A stretch of DNA of 64,000 nucleotides from NCBI RefSeq assembly GCF_003610895.1, contig NZ_MCAS01000002.1:1-64000 (forward strand), given 5' to 3'. The stretch is from Paraburkholderia fungorum (GTDB lineage Bacteria > Pseudomonadota > Gammaproteobacteria > Burkholderiales > Burkholderiaceae). Position numbers and translations under genes: made by a program. The notes under the pieces were generated by a model. It worked only from the letters and a program-made list of their open reading frames with translations, ran no database searches and was not told where the DNA came from. Shown here in pieces: positions 1 through 9,574 of this stretch (its first letter is position 1; each line of letters opens with the position of its first letter).

Positions 1-1
1 C

Positions 2-745
2 CTCGCGGAAAACGTCGAAGCGACGGTGTTGACGCTTGTGCAAGACCCCGCGAAGAACTACACGCACATCCTCGCGCCGGCCACGGCCTACGGCAAGAAC
101 ATCGCGCCGCGCATCGCCGCGAAGCTCGACGTCGCGCAGATCAGCGATATCACCGCCGTGGACAGCGCCGACACGTTCGAGCGCCCGATCTACGCCGGTA
201 ACGCAATCGCGACGGTCCAATCGGCTGACCCGATCAAGGTCATCACGGTTCGCACGACGGGTTTCGACGCGGTCGCAGCAGAAGGCGGCAGCGCAGCGGT
301 CGAGAAGATCGAAGCAGCCGCCGACAGCGGCCTGTCGCAGTTCGTCAGCCGTGAAGTCACCAAGCTGGATCGTCCGGAACTGACCTCGGCGAAGATCATC
401 ATCTCGGGTGGCCGCGGTCTCGGCAACGGCGAGAACTACACCAAGGTGCTGGAGCCGCTGGCCGACAAGCTGAACGCGGCGCTGGGCGCTTCGCGCGCAG
501 CGGTCGACGCGGGCTTCGTGCCGAACGACTATCAGGTCGGCCAGACCGGCAAGATCGTCGCGCCGCAACTGTACGTGGCGGTCGGCATCTCGGGTGCGAT
601 CCAGCATCTGGCCGGCATGAAGGACTCGAAGGTGATCGTGGCGATCAACAAGGACCCGGAAGCGCCGATTTTTAGCGTCGCCGATTATGGTCTGGTGGGT
701 GATCTGTTCACGGTCGTGCCGGAACTCGAGGAAATGCTCTCTTAA
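2..745 (+). CDS. etfA: Electron transfer flavoprotein subunit alpha, 5' truncated by the window
   Basis: The reading frame is open from the window edge, so the start lies outside; about 70 residues of a usual 310-residue protein are missing. EtfA pairs with EtfB, binds FAD and passes electrons from acyl-CoA and other dehydrogenases to ETF-ubiquinone oxidoreductase. The C-terminal FAD domain is clear: a GGRGLG segment, then [32 protein letters not shown] and the closing [10 protein letters not shown] and ADYGLVGDL motifs, which are hallmarks of the family. EtfB would be expected just upstream. No frameshift is seen. Identification is secure. Confidence 0.96.
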   Translation, partial: LAENVEATVLTLVQDPAKNYTHILAPATAYGKNIAPRIAAKLDVAQISDITAVDSADTFERPIYAGNAIATVQSADPIKVITVRTTGFDAVAAEGGSAAVEKIEAAADSGLSQFVSREVTKLDRPELTSAKIIISGGRGLGNGENYTKVLEPLADKLNAALGASRAAVDAGFVPNDYQVGQTGKIVAPQLYVAVGISGAIQHLAGMKDSKVIVAINKDPEAPIFSVADYGLVGDLFTVVPELEEMLS

Positions 746-785
746 GCATTCAGCGAGAGGAGGTCGAGGTCTGATGGAGTGAGAC

Positions 786-1061
786 GTGAGCAATCTGGAT
801 GACATGAGGCATGTCCGAGCGGCGGCTGCCGTGGCCGCGAACGCCGAGGACGCTTCACTCTGGCGATGGTTCGCACTGCTCCTTGAAGAGAGGAGAATCC
901 GTTGGTGCTGCAGCAGTGGCTATTGGCTCGTGAGCGTTGATAACAGGCATGTCGCCACGGAAAACAGCTTTGATAAGGCGATCCGGAACGCGAGGGAGAC
1001 CGTACAAAATTCAGATCGGACAGTTTCGCAAGAGTCGAGGCGGAGCAGGCGAGGTGCTTGA
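786..1061 (+). CDS. Small hypothetical protein
   Basis: A 91-residue reading frame opens at GTG with a GGAG-type ribosome site a few bases upstream. It begins 40 bp after etfA and on the same strand. The middle part (WRWFALLLEERRIRW, then GYWLVSVDNRHVATENSFDKAI) alternates hydrophobic and charged residues in the way of a compact alpha/beta protein. There is no signal peptide or membrane segment, and the tail is Arg/Ser-rich. I do not recognise a family. Codon use and spacing make it a plausible gene, but it could be non-coding. Confidence 0.45.
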   Translation: MSNLDDMRHVRAAAAVAANAEDASLWRWFALLLEERRIRWCCSSGYWLVSVDNRHVATENSFDKAIRNARETVQNSDRTVSQESRRSRRGA

Positions 1062-1206
1062 ATCATGGCAAGGCGTCTCACGCGCGGGAAGGGCTGAGAC
1101 GACTATTTGCGTCTGACGGCGTGCATGGAGTTGCCAGTCGCGTCGTCGGTATTGGAGCCGCTCGCGCCGCGCCGTGGCGCTGAATTTACCAATACAATCG
1201 CTCTTT

Positions 1207-1650
1207 ATGGCACATACTCCCGACTCCCTATTCGTTGAGCGCGTCCGCGCCAGCTTCATTCGTCAGAATGCGATGGCGTTGATCCGGGCGACCTTGCCCG
1301 TGATCGACCACGGCCGCACTGAAATCCACCTCCCCGTGTGGAGCGGCGTCGAACAGCAACACGGCTTCGTGCATGGCGGCGTAGTAGGCATGATTGCCGA
1401 CTCTGCATCCGGCTACGCTGCGATGACCTTGGTACCGGCTAGCGCCTCTGTATTGACCGTCGAGTACAAGATGAACCTGGTCGCTCCGGCCGACGGCGAA
1501 ACTCTGATTGCCCGCGGCCAGGTTGTCCGTCCCGGCCGGACGCTCATCGTCACGCGGGCAGAGGTATTCGCCGTCAAGGACGGCCATGAAACGCTTTGTG
1601 CGCTGATGCAGCAAACGATTATGGTGATGCACGACAAGGTGGAGAAGTAG
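1207..1650 (+). CDS. PaaI-type hotdog-fold thioesterase
   Basis: This 147-residue protein has a single hotdog domain (about residues 35-135). The QHGFVHGGVVGMIADSASGYAA stretch carries the HGG active-site loop of the PaaI/YbgC-like acyl-CoA thioesterases, followed by the TVEYKMNLVAPADGETL strand pair. Such enzymes hydrolyse aryl- or acyl-CoA thioesters in the cytoplasm. An in-frame GTG lies 33 bp upstream, but the ATG used here gives the usual family length. It stands alone, so the substrate is unknown. Confidence 0.85.
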   Translation: MAHTPDSLFVERVRASFIRQNAMALIRATLPVIDHGRTEIHLPVWSGVEQQHGFVHGGVVGMIADSASGYAAMTLVPASASVLTVEYKMNLVAPADGETLIARGQVVRPGRTLIVTRAEVFAVKDGHETLCALMQQTIMVMHDKVEK

Positions 1651-1759
1651 GCCCAGGTTGGCGCCAGCCGGCGCCGGCTGGCGAGACGACTGCGCCGGAA
1701 CACTGCTTTTAAACAGCGCCAGGTTGGACGATTTCGTCTTCATTTCACGCTATCAGCCC

Positions 1760-2503
1760 ATGTCCTGTAAGCGATTCGCTTTCATATTCATGTCAGCCGT
1801 TATCTGGGCCGGCGCTGCTCATGCCCAGGTTCTCGATCCAGCACTTGCGCCTGGACAGAACTTCGATCTGTCTGCCTACAGATTGCAAACACTCGACGCC
1901 CGTCTGCAGTTTAAAGAGATCAGTCCCGTGGGCATGTATCAGGATCCTTTTTTCTCTACGGACCCCGCCACTGGCGAGATGACCTTCCGCGTTCCCTCAG
2001 GAGCCGGTCATTCCAGGGATTCCGAGTTTCCACGCGTCGAACTGCGTGAGAATGATAGCTGGACAATGCAGCCCAGCGGCGGACCACGGCACATTGAATC
2101 CTTCGTGTTGCGAGTGCTGGCCGAGCCCAGCACAGGGGAGTTGATATTCGCCCAGATCCATGGCGAAAAGACCGGCGGCTCCGAGGCGCTGAAGATGCGC
2201 TGGAGCCACGGCGACATACTCATGGGAGTGAAGAAGCGTTACGGGGTCAACGAAGAAAAAATTCTTCTATTGCGTGGCGTGTCTCTGGGAGACACCATCG
2301 AGTGCCAATTGGCGTTCGAGAACGACACGCTTGCTGTACATATCCGAAGTGGCGCCGCTGAAATGACACGGCGCTTTCGCTATGCGATTGACTCCTGGAA
2401 AGGTATTCCGTTGTATTTCAAGGTCGGCAATTACTCTGGAGATAAGGATTCCGACGGGAGTTTCGGTCGTGTCGCGATTCAACGCCTGGCCCTCACCCGG
2501 TAG
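1760..2503 (+). CDS. Polysaccharide lyase family 7 (alginate lyase), secreted
   Basis: The ATG at 1760 is chosen because it opens a clean signal peptide (MSCKRFAFIFMSAV...AHAQ); the frame upstream of it is not protein-like. The mature part shows the three PL7 signatures in order: RVELRE (the R-x-E-L-R active-site strand), AQIHG (Q-I-H) and YFKVGNYSGD (the YFKxGxY strand). PL7 enzymes are beta-jelly-roll lyases that cleave alginate or glucuronan by beta-elimination. At 247 residues it is a single-domain enzyme without a carbohydrate-binding module. It is not in an alginate operon, so a role in scavenging or biofilm turnover is inference. Confidence 0.88.
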   Translation: MSCKRFAFIFMSAVIWAGAAHAQVLDPALAPGQNFDLSAYRLQTLDARLQFKEISPVGMYQDPFFSTDPATGEMTFRVPSGAGHSRDSEFPRVELRENDSWTMQPSGGPRHIESFVLRVLAEPSTGELIFAQIHGEKTGGSEALKMRWSHGDILMGVKKRYGVNEEKILLLRGVSLGDTIECQLAFENDTLAVHIRSGAAEMTRRFRYAIDSWKGIPLYFKVGNYSGDKDSDGSFGRVAIQRLALTR

Positions 2504-2587
2504 CTCATGTATCGGCCTCATGCGGCAGCCCATTTTCCCTATGGCCTGGCAGGGTCCGACGGAGCAGATTCCACCGCGCCCCTCCTG

Positions 2588-3802
2588 CTATGGCCGCCCG
2601 GCCGGCGGGCGTTGCTCCTGCCAGCAGCGTAAGCCGAAAAGCGGCACGAGCCCATAGGCATGGTCGAGCATGTCCGACTGCAGGTTTTCGTACTGCTCCC
2701 AGCGTGTCTCGTTGAGGTAGAGAAATATCTCCAGCGCGACGACGGCATGGCTTGACTGCAGTTGGCGAATCACGAGCGGCATGTCGTGGCGGACAGCAGG
2801 GTGGTCGCGGAAATGCGCGCTCAGATAGCGACGATACAAACCGAGATTGGTATGGCGCTGGCCGTTGTCGGGCATCAGCGCCGCGAGTGGCTGGTCGATA
2901 TCGCTGCGCAGCTGGGCAAGCAGCGCCTCGTCGGGAAAGCGCACGGTGTCGGCATCAAAATGAATCGCATGCTTGACGCGCCGGCCGCCCGACTCTGTCA
3001 TGCCGCGCCAGTTTTTCACGCTGTTCGTCAGCAGTACGTAGCTCGGCAGCATGACAATCGAGTTGTCGAAGTTTTGCACCTTGATTGTGTTCAGCGCGAT
3101 ATCGATCACCGTGCCGTCGGCGACGAAGCCAGGCACCTCGATCCAGTCGCCCACCCGCAACATGTCGTACGCGGCCAGCTGGATGCTGGCCACGAAACCG
3201 AGTAGCGAATCGCGAAAGATAATGATGAGGAGCGCGGTCATCGCGCTGAGGCCGGTGAGGAAGTACGCAGGCGAACGCTCCAGCAGCACCGAAGTCAGGA
3301 CGATCAACGCGATCACGTAGAGCACGATGGTGGCGACCTGCAGGAAGCTTTTGATCGGCCGCTCGTTCGCGGACGGAAAGTGGCTGTAGCGCTCGCTGAC
3401 GCTATCGAGGAAAGCGAGCGCGGCGCGTAGCACGGTGTACACCATGTAGCAGGCTGCGAGGATCGCAAGCGGGTGCCCGAGCGCCGCAATCAGCGGGAAG
3501 GTGAGTCCGGAAATCAGGGGGCCGGCCGCGTAGATGATCGCGGCGGGCACGAGCGGCGCGAGCCGATGGAAAACCTTGTGGCGCTCGGCGGCGCGCAGCC
3601 ACTTATGCCGCTCCTGGCGAGCGAGGCGGCCGACGATCATCAGCATGACCGCGCGCGTTACGTAGTAGCAGATCGCGCTTGCCAGCAGAATCGCGACCAG
3701 CAGCGCGGCGACGAGCAGTACCGCGACAAGCGCACTGTCGGTGTAGACGTGGAAGTGGTGCCAGTCCGGCCCACCTTCGATACGCAGCGCCTTGTCGAAC
3801 AT
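2588..3802 (-). CDS. ybdG: YbdG/MscM-like small-conductance mechanosensitive channel
   Basis: The protein has several N-terminal membrane helices and then the MscS core: an amphipathic pore helix, RDSLLGFVASIQL, and the beta domain AYDMLRVGDWIEVPGFVADGTV. The pattern FKNWxGMxxSGGRRxK near the middle (seen as VKNWRGMTESGGRRVK) and the C-terminal ETRWEQYENLQSDMLDH are typical of E. coli YbdG. It should open on membrane tension during osmotic downshift. I prefer the ATG at 3802 (404 residues) because a strong GGGAGGGG ribosome site precedes it; an ATG at 3838 adds 12 residues. It converges with the alginate lyase gene. Confidence 0.88.
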   Translation of the reverse strand: MFDKALRIEGGPDWHHFHVYTDSALVAVLLVAALLVAILLASAICYYVTRAVMLMIVGRLARQERHKWLRAAERHKVFHRLAPLVPAAIIYAAGPLISGLTFPLIAALGHPLAILAACYMVYTVLRAALAFLDSVSERYSHFPSANERPIKSFLQVATIVLYVIALIVLTSVLLERSPAYFLTGLSAMTALLIIIFRDSLLGFVASIQLAAYDMLRVGDWIEVPGFVADGTVIDIALNTIKVQNFDNSIVMLPSYVLLTNSVKNWRGMTESGGRRVKHAIHFDADTVRFPDEALLAQLRSDIDQPLAALMPDNGQRHTNLGLYRRYLSAHFRDHPAVRHDMPLVIRQLQSSHAVVALEIFLYLNETRWEQYENLQSDMLDHAYGLVPLFGLRCWQEQRPPAGRP

Positions 3803-4055
3803 GGCCCCTCCCGTTGCCGGCGAGCCCGCTTCACCCATTTCACCGGGCGCATCGCACGACGGCTATTGTAGCGGCTTCTCTGGTGGCTCCGCGCTCGCCG
3901 ATCGCCGGGGCGGGCATGAACGTTGCGCAATGTTATTGGCAGCACAGACGCCGTTACCGCGGGTCAATGTCGCGACGATCCGCCCGCGCCAACGAGGGTG
4001 CGGGCGGCACACCGATTGATGTGCATTGCCGCCCGGCCCGGGTAGTGGAGTTCGC

Positions 4056-5348
4056 ATGACAAGCAACCTTGCCCCCTCAGCAGCAGAGGCGCGTCCGGCC
4101 GGCCCGTGGCATGAGAAGCTCGGCCCCGGGGTGATTACCGGCGCAGCCGACGATGACCCGAGCGGCATTGCCACCTACTCGCAGGCCGGCGCGGCATTCG
4201 GCTACAACATCCTGTGGACGATCCCGCTCACGTATCCGCTGATGGTTGCCATCCAGATCATCAGTGCACGGATCGGGCGGGTCAGCGGCCACGGGCTGGC
4301 GACCAATATCCGGCGCCACTATCCGGTGTCGCTTCTTTACAGCGCGGTGGTGCTGCTGCTGGTTGCCAATACGATCAACATTGCCGCCGACCTGAGCGCC
4401 ATGGGCGCGGCCGTCAATCTGGTCGTAGGCGGACCCGCGCGCTTGTACACGGTCGGGCTCGCCCTGTTTTCACTCGTCCTGCAGGTTTTCGTCCCCTACA
4501 AAAGCTACGTGAAGGTGCTCAAATGGCTCACGCTTGCGCTGTTTGCATATGTGGGCGTCGTCTTTACCGTGAAGATTCCGTGGGCGACCGTAGCGGCCCG
4601 CACCGTGTTTCCTCACGTGACATGGAATAGTGCCTACCTGACGATCATCGTCGCGGTGTTCGGCACGACCATCAGCCCATACCTGTTTTTCTGGCAGGCC
4701 TCGCAGGAGGTGGAGGATCTGGAGGCAGCGGACGGGCAGCATGCGCTGAAGCGGGCGCCCTGGCTCGCCTTGACGAACCTGAAACGCATTGGATCCGATA
4801 CCCGGATCGGCATGGCCTTCTCGAACCTGATCGCGTTCTTCATCATTCTGACGACAGCCGCGACCCTCCACGCCCACAATCTGACGGATATTCAGACCTC
4901 TGCACAGGCCGCTTCCGCGCTCAAACCGATCGCGGGACAGTTCGCATTCCTGCTTTTCAGCCTCGGAATTATCGGCACGGGACTGCTTGCATTGCCGGTT
5001 CTCGCCGGCTCGGCCGCTTATGCGATGGCCGGCGCGTTCCAGTGGAAAAACAGTCTGGAACTGGCGCCGCGTCTTGCGAAACGGTTCTACGGGATCATCG
5101 TGCTGGCGACCCTCGTGGGCCTGGCGCTGGGCTTCACGTCAATCGATCCGATCAAGGCGTTATTCTGGAGCGCTGTCATCAACGGCGTGACCTCGGTTCC
5201 GATCATGGTACTGGTGATGAAGATGGCGGCGCATGAGGGCGTGATGGGGGAATTCACCATCGCAGGCAGCCTCCGGGTTGTGGGTTGGCTTGCGACCGGT
5301 GTAATGGGTGTAGCCGTAGTGGCAATGTTTGTACTACTGGCGGTTTAG
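4056..5348 (+). CDS. NRAMP-family divalent metal transporter, divergent subgroup
   Basis: A 430-residue membrane protein with about 11 hydrophobic segments in the NRAMP (SLC11) fold. The first helix carries GPGVITGAADDDPSG where classical MntH/NRAMP proteins have DPGN. The sixth-helix region reads GTTISPYLFFWQASQEVEDL instead of the metal-binding MPHNLYLHS motif. Members usually take up Mn2+ or Fe2+ with protons; the altered sites leave the ion uncertain, and Mg2+ or another ion is possible. The ATG at 4056 follows GGAG at 4047-4050. A longer start 30 bp upstream is less likely. Confidence 0.82.
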   Translation: MTSNLAPSAAEARPAGPWHEKLGPGVITGAADDDPSGIATYSQAGAAFGYNILWTIPLTYPLMVAIQIISARIGRVSGHGLATNIRRHYPVSLLYSAVVLLLVANTINIAADLSAMGAAVNLVVGGPARLYTVGLALFSLVLQVFVPYKSYVKVLKWLTLALFAYVGVVFTVKIPWATVAARTVFPHVTWNSAYLTIIVAVFGTTISPYLFFWQASQEVEDLEAADGQHALKRAPWLALTNLKRIGSDTRIGMAFSNLIAFFIILTTAATLHAHNLTDIQTSAQAASALKPIAGQFAFLLFSLGIIGTGLLALPVLAGSAAYAMAGAFQWKNSLELAPRLAKRFYGIIVLATLVGLALGFTSIDPIKALFWSAVINGVTSVPIMVLVMKMAAHEGVMGEFTIAGSLRVVGWLATGVMGVAVVAMFVLLAV

Positions 5349-5447
5349 CGGCACATCGCGAAATCGGCCGCGACGCCATGCAGTCATGTCCTTTCCCAAC
5401 CGGACGCCTCAGGCGTGGGCCTTGATGCGTGTCTCGCCGCTGCGCAT

Positions 5448-6368
5448 TCAGGCCCCTCTGATGCCACGCCCGATCTTCGCGAACGACACCAGCATGGCGG
5501 TCAACACCGCCGTAATCGGCGACAACGGCGGGCTGGCGCGATGAACGATACAGATCGTGTAGACCTTCTGCTGTTCGCGGATCGGGATGCGTGCGAGCCC
5601 ATCGCGCATCAGACTGTGCGTGAGCACCGCTTGCGGCAGCGGTGCAAGCAGATCGGTGCGGGCGATCAGCGACAGCGTGTCGAACAGCGAGTCGCACACC
5701 ACGGCGACATTGGGCCGGCCGAGCCCGGCCTCGGCGAACAGATCCACAATACTGCTGCCGGGCGCGCCGAGGCTGTCCGCTACCCCCGTGATAATCCATT
5801 CGCAATCGGCCAGATCCTTGATTGAGCGGCTCTTCGCAAGCGGGTGATCGCGCCTGCCCACAACGGACGGCTCGGTCGGAAAGAGCGGGATGACATGCAG
5901 CCCGGTGGCGTCGAAAGGTTCGGGCACCGGCGTGATGGCGATATCGAGCTGACCTGACCGTACCGCGGGCAATAACGAATGTGAGAGGCCGTGCGTGACG
6001 TGCAGCCGCGCACGGGGATAGCGCCGGCGAAATTCCGGCAACACGGCCGGCACCAGATGAATCGACGGTGCGGGCGACACCCCGATATCGACTTCGCCTG
6101 TTTCGTCGCCGCGCAACTGGTTCAGGTCCGCTTCGGCGCGGCCGCATTCCCGCAGGATGATGGCGGCGTGCTCGAGCAGGCGTTCCCCGAACGCGGTGAG
6201 CGCGACGCCGCGCGAAGTGCGAACGAACAGTGAGGCCTGCACGGACGCCTCCAGTTTCGTCATGCTTTTGGTCAACCCGGCTTGCGACACACCGAGCGCA
6301 CGCGCCGCCGCACGCACGCCGCCCTGGTTCACGATCGCCGTGAAATCGCGCAATTGCTGCAATGTCAT
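5448..6368 (-). CDS. LysR-family transcriptional regulator
   Basis: This 306-residue protein has the N-terminal winged helix-turn-helix (MTLQQLRDFTAIVNQGGVRAAA...SQAGLTKSMTKLE) and a periplasmic-binding-protein-like effector domain (about 90-295). It is divergent from the MHS symporter/ThDP/ALDH/aminotransferase operon that starts at 6537, so control of that operon is the simplest reading. In that shared promoter the string AGCC-AAAAAA-GGCT at 6415-6428 is an inverted repeat near where LysR proteins bind. The effector is unknown, but an operon substrate such as an amino or oxo acid is likely (inference). Confidence 0.92.
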   Translation of the reverse strand: MTLQQLRDFTAIVNQGGVRAAARALGVSQAGLTKSMTKLEASVQASLFVRTSRGVALTAFGERLLEHAAIILRECGRAEADLNQLRGDETGEVDIGVSPAPSIHLVPAVLPEFRRRYPRARLHVTHGLSHSLLPAVRSGQLDIAITPVPEPFDATGLHVIPLFPTEPSVVGRRDHPLAKSRSIKDLADCEWIITGVADSLGAPGSSIVDLFAEAGLGRPNVAVVCDSLFDTLSLIARTDLLAPLPQAVLTHSLMRDGLARIPIREQQKVYTICIVHRASPPLSPITAVLTAMLVSFAKIGRGIRGA

Positions 6369-6414
6369 GTCGCTGCTCCGTGGGTTGCTAGTGATCGCTA
6401 AAGGCGAACATGAT

Positions 6415-6428
6415 AGCCAAAAAAGGCT
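6415..6428. promoter_or_regulatory. Inverted repeat in LysR/symporter divergent promoter
   Basis: AGCC and GGCT arms flank six A residues, 47 bp upstream of the LysR start and 109 bp upstream of the symporter start. It is the only clear dyad in the 168-bp divergent region. LysR sites are usually short dyads in such regions. The arms are only 4 bp, so chance is possible. Confidence 0.35.
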
Positions 6429-6536
6429 TACATGGTTATCTCCGAAGTGACACGATTCAGTCAGACAGAAACCCGCGCAGTCGGGACCCGCCGAACCACG
6501 AGCGAACTGGACAGACCCCCTCAGGAGGTTGGAGAC

Positions 6537-7826
6537 ATGCAGGAACTATTCAAACACCGTCGCGTGATTTTTGCGTCGACGATCGGCAACGTGCTGGAGT
6601 GGTACGACTTCATTGCATTCGGTTATCTGATGGGCGTGATTTCACGCCACTTCTTTCCGGCCAATGCCGGTTCGTCGGCCACTCTTCTGATCGCGGCGAC
6701 ATTCGGCGTGTCGTTCGTGGCGCGTCCGGTCGGCGGCATTGTGCTGGGGATCTACGCTGATCGCGCAGGACGCAAGGCAGCACTGTTGCTCGTCATAGCG
6801 ATGATGACCGTGGCGACCGCCCTGATCGGCCTTGCCCCGACCTATGCGCAAGCCGGCGTGGTGGCAACCGTCATCATGGTGCTCGCCCGGATTCTGCAGG
6901 GCATTTCGGCGGGCGGGGAGTTCGGCAGCGCGACCTCGATGCTGGTCGAATCCGCGCCTGCGCACCAGAAGGGCCTGTTCGGCAGTTTTCAGATGTTTGC
7001 GCAGGCGGTGGCCGGCGTCCTCGCGTCGCTCGTCGGCGTGCTGATCACGCAGGGCCTGACTCCGGCGCAACTGGAGTCGTGGGGTTGGCGGCTGCCGTTC
7101 CTGTTAGGCCTGCTGATCGGCCCGGTTGGGCTGTATATCCGTAACCGTGTGGATGAACCCGAGCTTTTTCGCGCCACGCGGGAACGTGAGCCGGGACTGC
7201 CGTTTGGGCAGGTGCTGCGGGGTTACTGGCGCGAGATCATCATCGCGAGCGGGCTGGTGGCGGGCACCACCATCATGCAGTTCGTCTTCAACATTTATAT
7301 GCCGACCTACGCGGTGCAGTACCTGCAAATGCCGCCGGGCACGCCATTTATCGTGATTGCGGTATCGGGCGTGGTGCGGATTCTGGCATGTCCCGCATTC
7401 GGCGCCCTGTCCGACCGGGTCGGACGCAAAAGCGTGCTGGGGTGGGGCTTCGTGTTCAGCCTGGTTGCTGTCTGGCCGTGCTTTGCCTGGCTGAAAGCCG
7501 AACCGGCCATGAGCACGCTGCTCGCAATCGAGCTGCTGTTCGGCGTGCTGGGCGCGGCCGTGCTCGGCCCGCTCTCGACCGCACTGGCGGAAATGTTCCC
7601 GGTGAGTGGGCGTTCCAGCGGCCTGTCGGTCAGCTACAACCTGTCGACCACCATTTTCGGCGGCTTTACGCCGCTCATCGTGACGGGACTGATTGTCGCC
7701 ACCGGTGACCGGATGGCCCCCGCGTATTACGTGATCTTCGGTGTCCTGCTCGGTCTCGCCGCGACCCTGGCCTTACCCGGCGCGGCTGCGAAGCCAACGG
7801 CGCAAGACGCGCCACAACATGGCTGA
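6537..7826 (+). CDS. MHS-family (MFS) metabolite:proton symporter
   Basis: A 429-residue, 12-helix major facilitator. FASTIGNVLEWYDFIAFGY at the start of helix 1 and GIYADRAGRKAAL in loop 2-3 are signatures of the metabolite:H+ symporter group (KgtP, ProP, ShiA relatives), which import organic acids and zwitterions. The ATG at 6537 follows a near-perfect CAGGAGG at 6522-6528. It is the first gene of an operon; the next gene begins about 50 bp downstream. It probably imports the substrate of the downstream enzymes, plausibly an amino or oxo acid. Confidence 0.9.
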   Translation: MQELFKHRRVIFASTIGNVLEWYDFIAFGYLMGVISRHFFPANAGSSATLLIAATFGVSFVARPVGGIVLGIYADRAGRKAALLLVIAMMTVATALIGLAPTYAQAGVVATVIMVLARILQGISAGGEFGSATSMLVESAPAHQKGLFGSFQMFAQAVAGVLASLVGVLITQGLTPAQLESWGWRLPFLLGLLIGPVGLYIRNRVDEPELFRATREREPGLPFGQVLRGYWREIIIASGLVAGTTIMQFVFNIYMPTYAVQYLQMPPGTPFIVIAVSGVVRILACPAFGALSDRVGRKSVLGWGFVFSLVAVWPCFAWLKAEPAMSTLLAIELLFGVLGAAVLGPLSTALAEMFPVSGRSSGLSVSYNLSTTIFGGFTPLIVTGLIVATGDRMAPAYYVIFGVLLGLAATLALPGAAAKPTAQDAPQHG

Positions 7827-7878
7827 TGCACCTCAGGCAGCGAAATCAACCCTCTCCAATTGGCAAGGAAACGACTCC

Positions 7879-9564
7879 ATGAATATGACAGGCGGACAAG
7901 CGCTCGCGCAGCAACTGGTGCGCGAAGGCATCACCGACATTTTTGGCATCCCGGGTGTGCAACTCGACTGGGCCGTTGAAGCACTGCGTCAGCAAAGCGA
8001 CCGGATCCGCTACTGGGTGCCGCGTCATGAACAGGCCACCGCGTATATGGCCGACGGCTATGCACGTACAACCGGGCGGATCGGCGTCAGCATGGTCGTA
8101 CCCGGCCCCGGGCTGCTCAATGCGATGGCGGGGCTGTCGACCGCTTACGCTTGCAATTCGCGGGTGCTGGCCATCACCGGCAATATTCATTCGAGCGGGC
8201 TCGGCCGGGGTTATGGGCTGTTGCATGAAATTCCGAACCAGACCCAGGTGCTTGCCAGCGTGACGAAATGGCAGGGCAGCGCGGCCTTGCCGCAGGCCAT
8301 CCCAGGTCTCGTGCGCGAGGCGGTGAAGCAGTTGCGCAGCGGCAGGCCTCGCCCGGTCGGCATTGAAATCTCGCATGACGTATTGAGCGCGAGCGCGGAT
8401 ATCGCGCTCATCGATCCACCGGCGAACGAGGACGACACCGGCCGTGTGCGGCCCGATCCCGCCGCCATTGCCGAGGCGGCCGCACTCCTCGAACGCGCGC
8501 GCTTTCCCGTGATCTACGCCGGTGGCGGGGTGCTTGCGGCCGGTGCGAGCGAGGCGCTGCGCCGTTGCGCGGAAAAATTGCAGGCCCCGGTGGTGCTCGA
8601 CGATAACGCGCAAGGCGCCCTGTCGAGCCGGCATCCGCTCGCCTTGAATACGCTCGGCGGTCGCGCCGTGTTCCCGCATGCCGACGTGGTGCTGGTGGTT
8701 GGCAGCCGTTTTCTCGACATCATGACGCCGGCGCCATCGTGGCCCGGCGCGGGCATTCGCTACATCTATCTGAACGCCGATGCAGCCGACTGGTCGGCGC
8801 CCCGTGCTCCGGGCCTCGGAATTGGCGCAGACGCACGCCTCGGTCTCGAGGCGTTGTGCGACGAACTGAGCGGTGTGCGCCGCGCGCCGCCGGCCGACCT
8901 CGACATCGTGCGCGCATGGGCACAGCGTCAGGCCGACGAGATCGAGCCGCAGAGCGCCTACACGCGCGCACTGCGCAGCGCGATTCCCGATGACGGCATT
9001 CTCGTAAACGAACTGACGCAGGTCGGTTACTTCGCGCGGCTAATGTATCCGGTCTACCAGCCGGGCACATTCGTCACGCCCGGCTATCAGGGCACCCTCG
9101 GCTATGGATTCGCCACGGCGCTCGGCGCGGCAATCGGCAATCCTGATCGTGCGGTGGTCAGCATCAACGGCGACGGCGGGTTCGGCTGGAACATGCAGGA
9201 GCTGGCGACCGCGCGCAAGTATGGCGTGGGCCTCGTCACGGTCGTGTTCAACGACGGCCACTTCGGCAACGTGCGGACGATCCAGAAGCAAACCTTCGGC
9301 GAGAACATCGCGGTCGAACTCTGCAACCCGCATTTCGATCGCCTTGCCTCCGCCTTCGATCTGGATTTCGAACGCGTGACCAATCCGCAGCAGCTCGAGG
9401 GGGCGGTACGCAACGCGATTGCGGCGCGTGCGCCTGTCGTGATCGAAGCGCAGGTCGGGGAGATGCCGAGTCCCTGGCATCTGTTCCGGCTCAAGGCGCC
9501 GCTCAAGCTGGCTGGCCGCGAAGCGCCGCCCAACCCGCTGGGCGAACCGGCCAAGGCGGCATAA
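7879..9564 (+). CDS. ThDP-dependent acetolactate synthase/decarboxylase-like enzyme
   Basis: This 561-residue protein has the three-domain architecture of the pyruvate oxidase/acetolactate synthase/benzoylformate decarboxylase family. The Pyr domain carries the cofactor-activating Glu51 in RHEQATAYMADGYAR. The central domain follows, and the PP domain has the ThDP-Mg motif starting GDGGFGWN (431) and ending at FNDG (Asn458). It lacks the regulatory-subunit partner gene of true acetolactate synthase. With an aldehyde dehydrogenase and an aminotransferase downstream, decarboxylation of a 2-oxo acid to an aldehyde is the best guess. The ATG at 7879 follows AAGGAA; an ATG at 7819, overlapping the symporter stop, is an alternative. 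Confidence 0.88.
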   Translation: MNMTGGQALAQQLVREGITDIFGIPGVQLDWAVEALRQQSDRIRYWVPRHEQATAYMADGYARTTGRIGVSMVVPGPGLLNAMAGLSTAYACNSRVLAITGNIHSSGLGRGYGLLHEIPNQTQVLASVTKWQGSAALPQAIPGLVREAVKQLRSGRPRPVGIEISHDVLSASADIALIDPPANEDDTGRVRPDPAAIAEAAALLERARFPVIYAGGGVLAAGASEALRRCAEKLQAPVVLDDNAQGALSSRHPLALNTLGGRAVFPHADVVLVVGSRFLDIMTPAPSWPGAGIRYIYLNADAADWSAPRAPGLGIGADARLGLEALCDELSGVRRAPPADLDIVRAWAQRQADEIEPQSAYTRALRSAIPDDGILVNELTQVGYFARLMYPVYQPGTFVTPGYQGTLGYGFATALGAAIGNPDRAVVSINGDGGFGWNMQELATARKYGVGLVTVVFNDGHFGNVRTIQKQTFGENIAVELCNPHFDRLASAFDLDFERVTNPQQLEGAVRNAIAARAPVVIEAQVGEMPSPWHLFRLKAPLKLAGREAPPNPLGEPAKAA

Positions 9565-9574
9565 GGGGAGGGGT

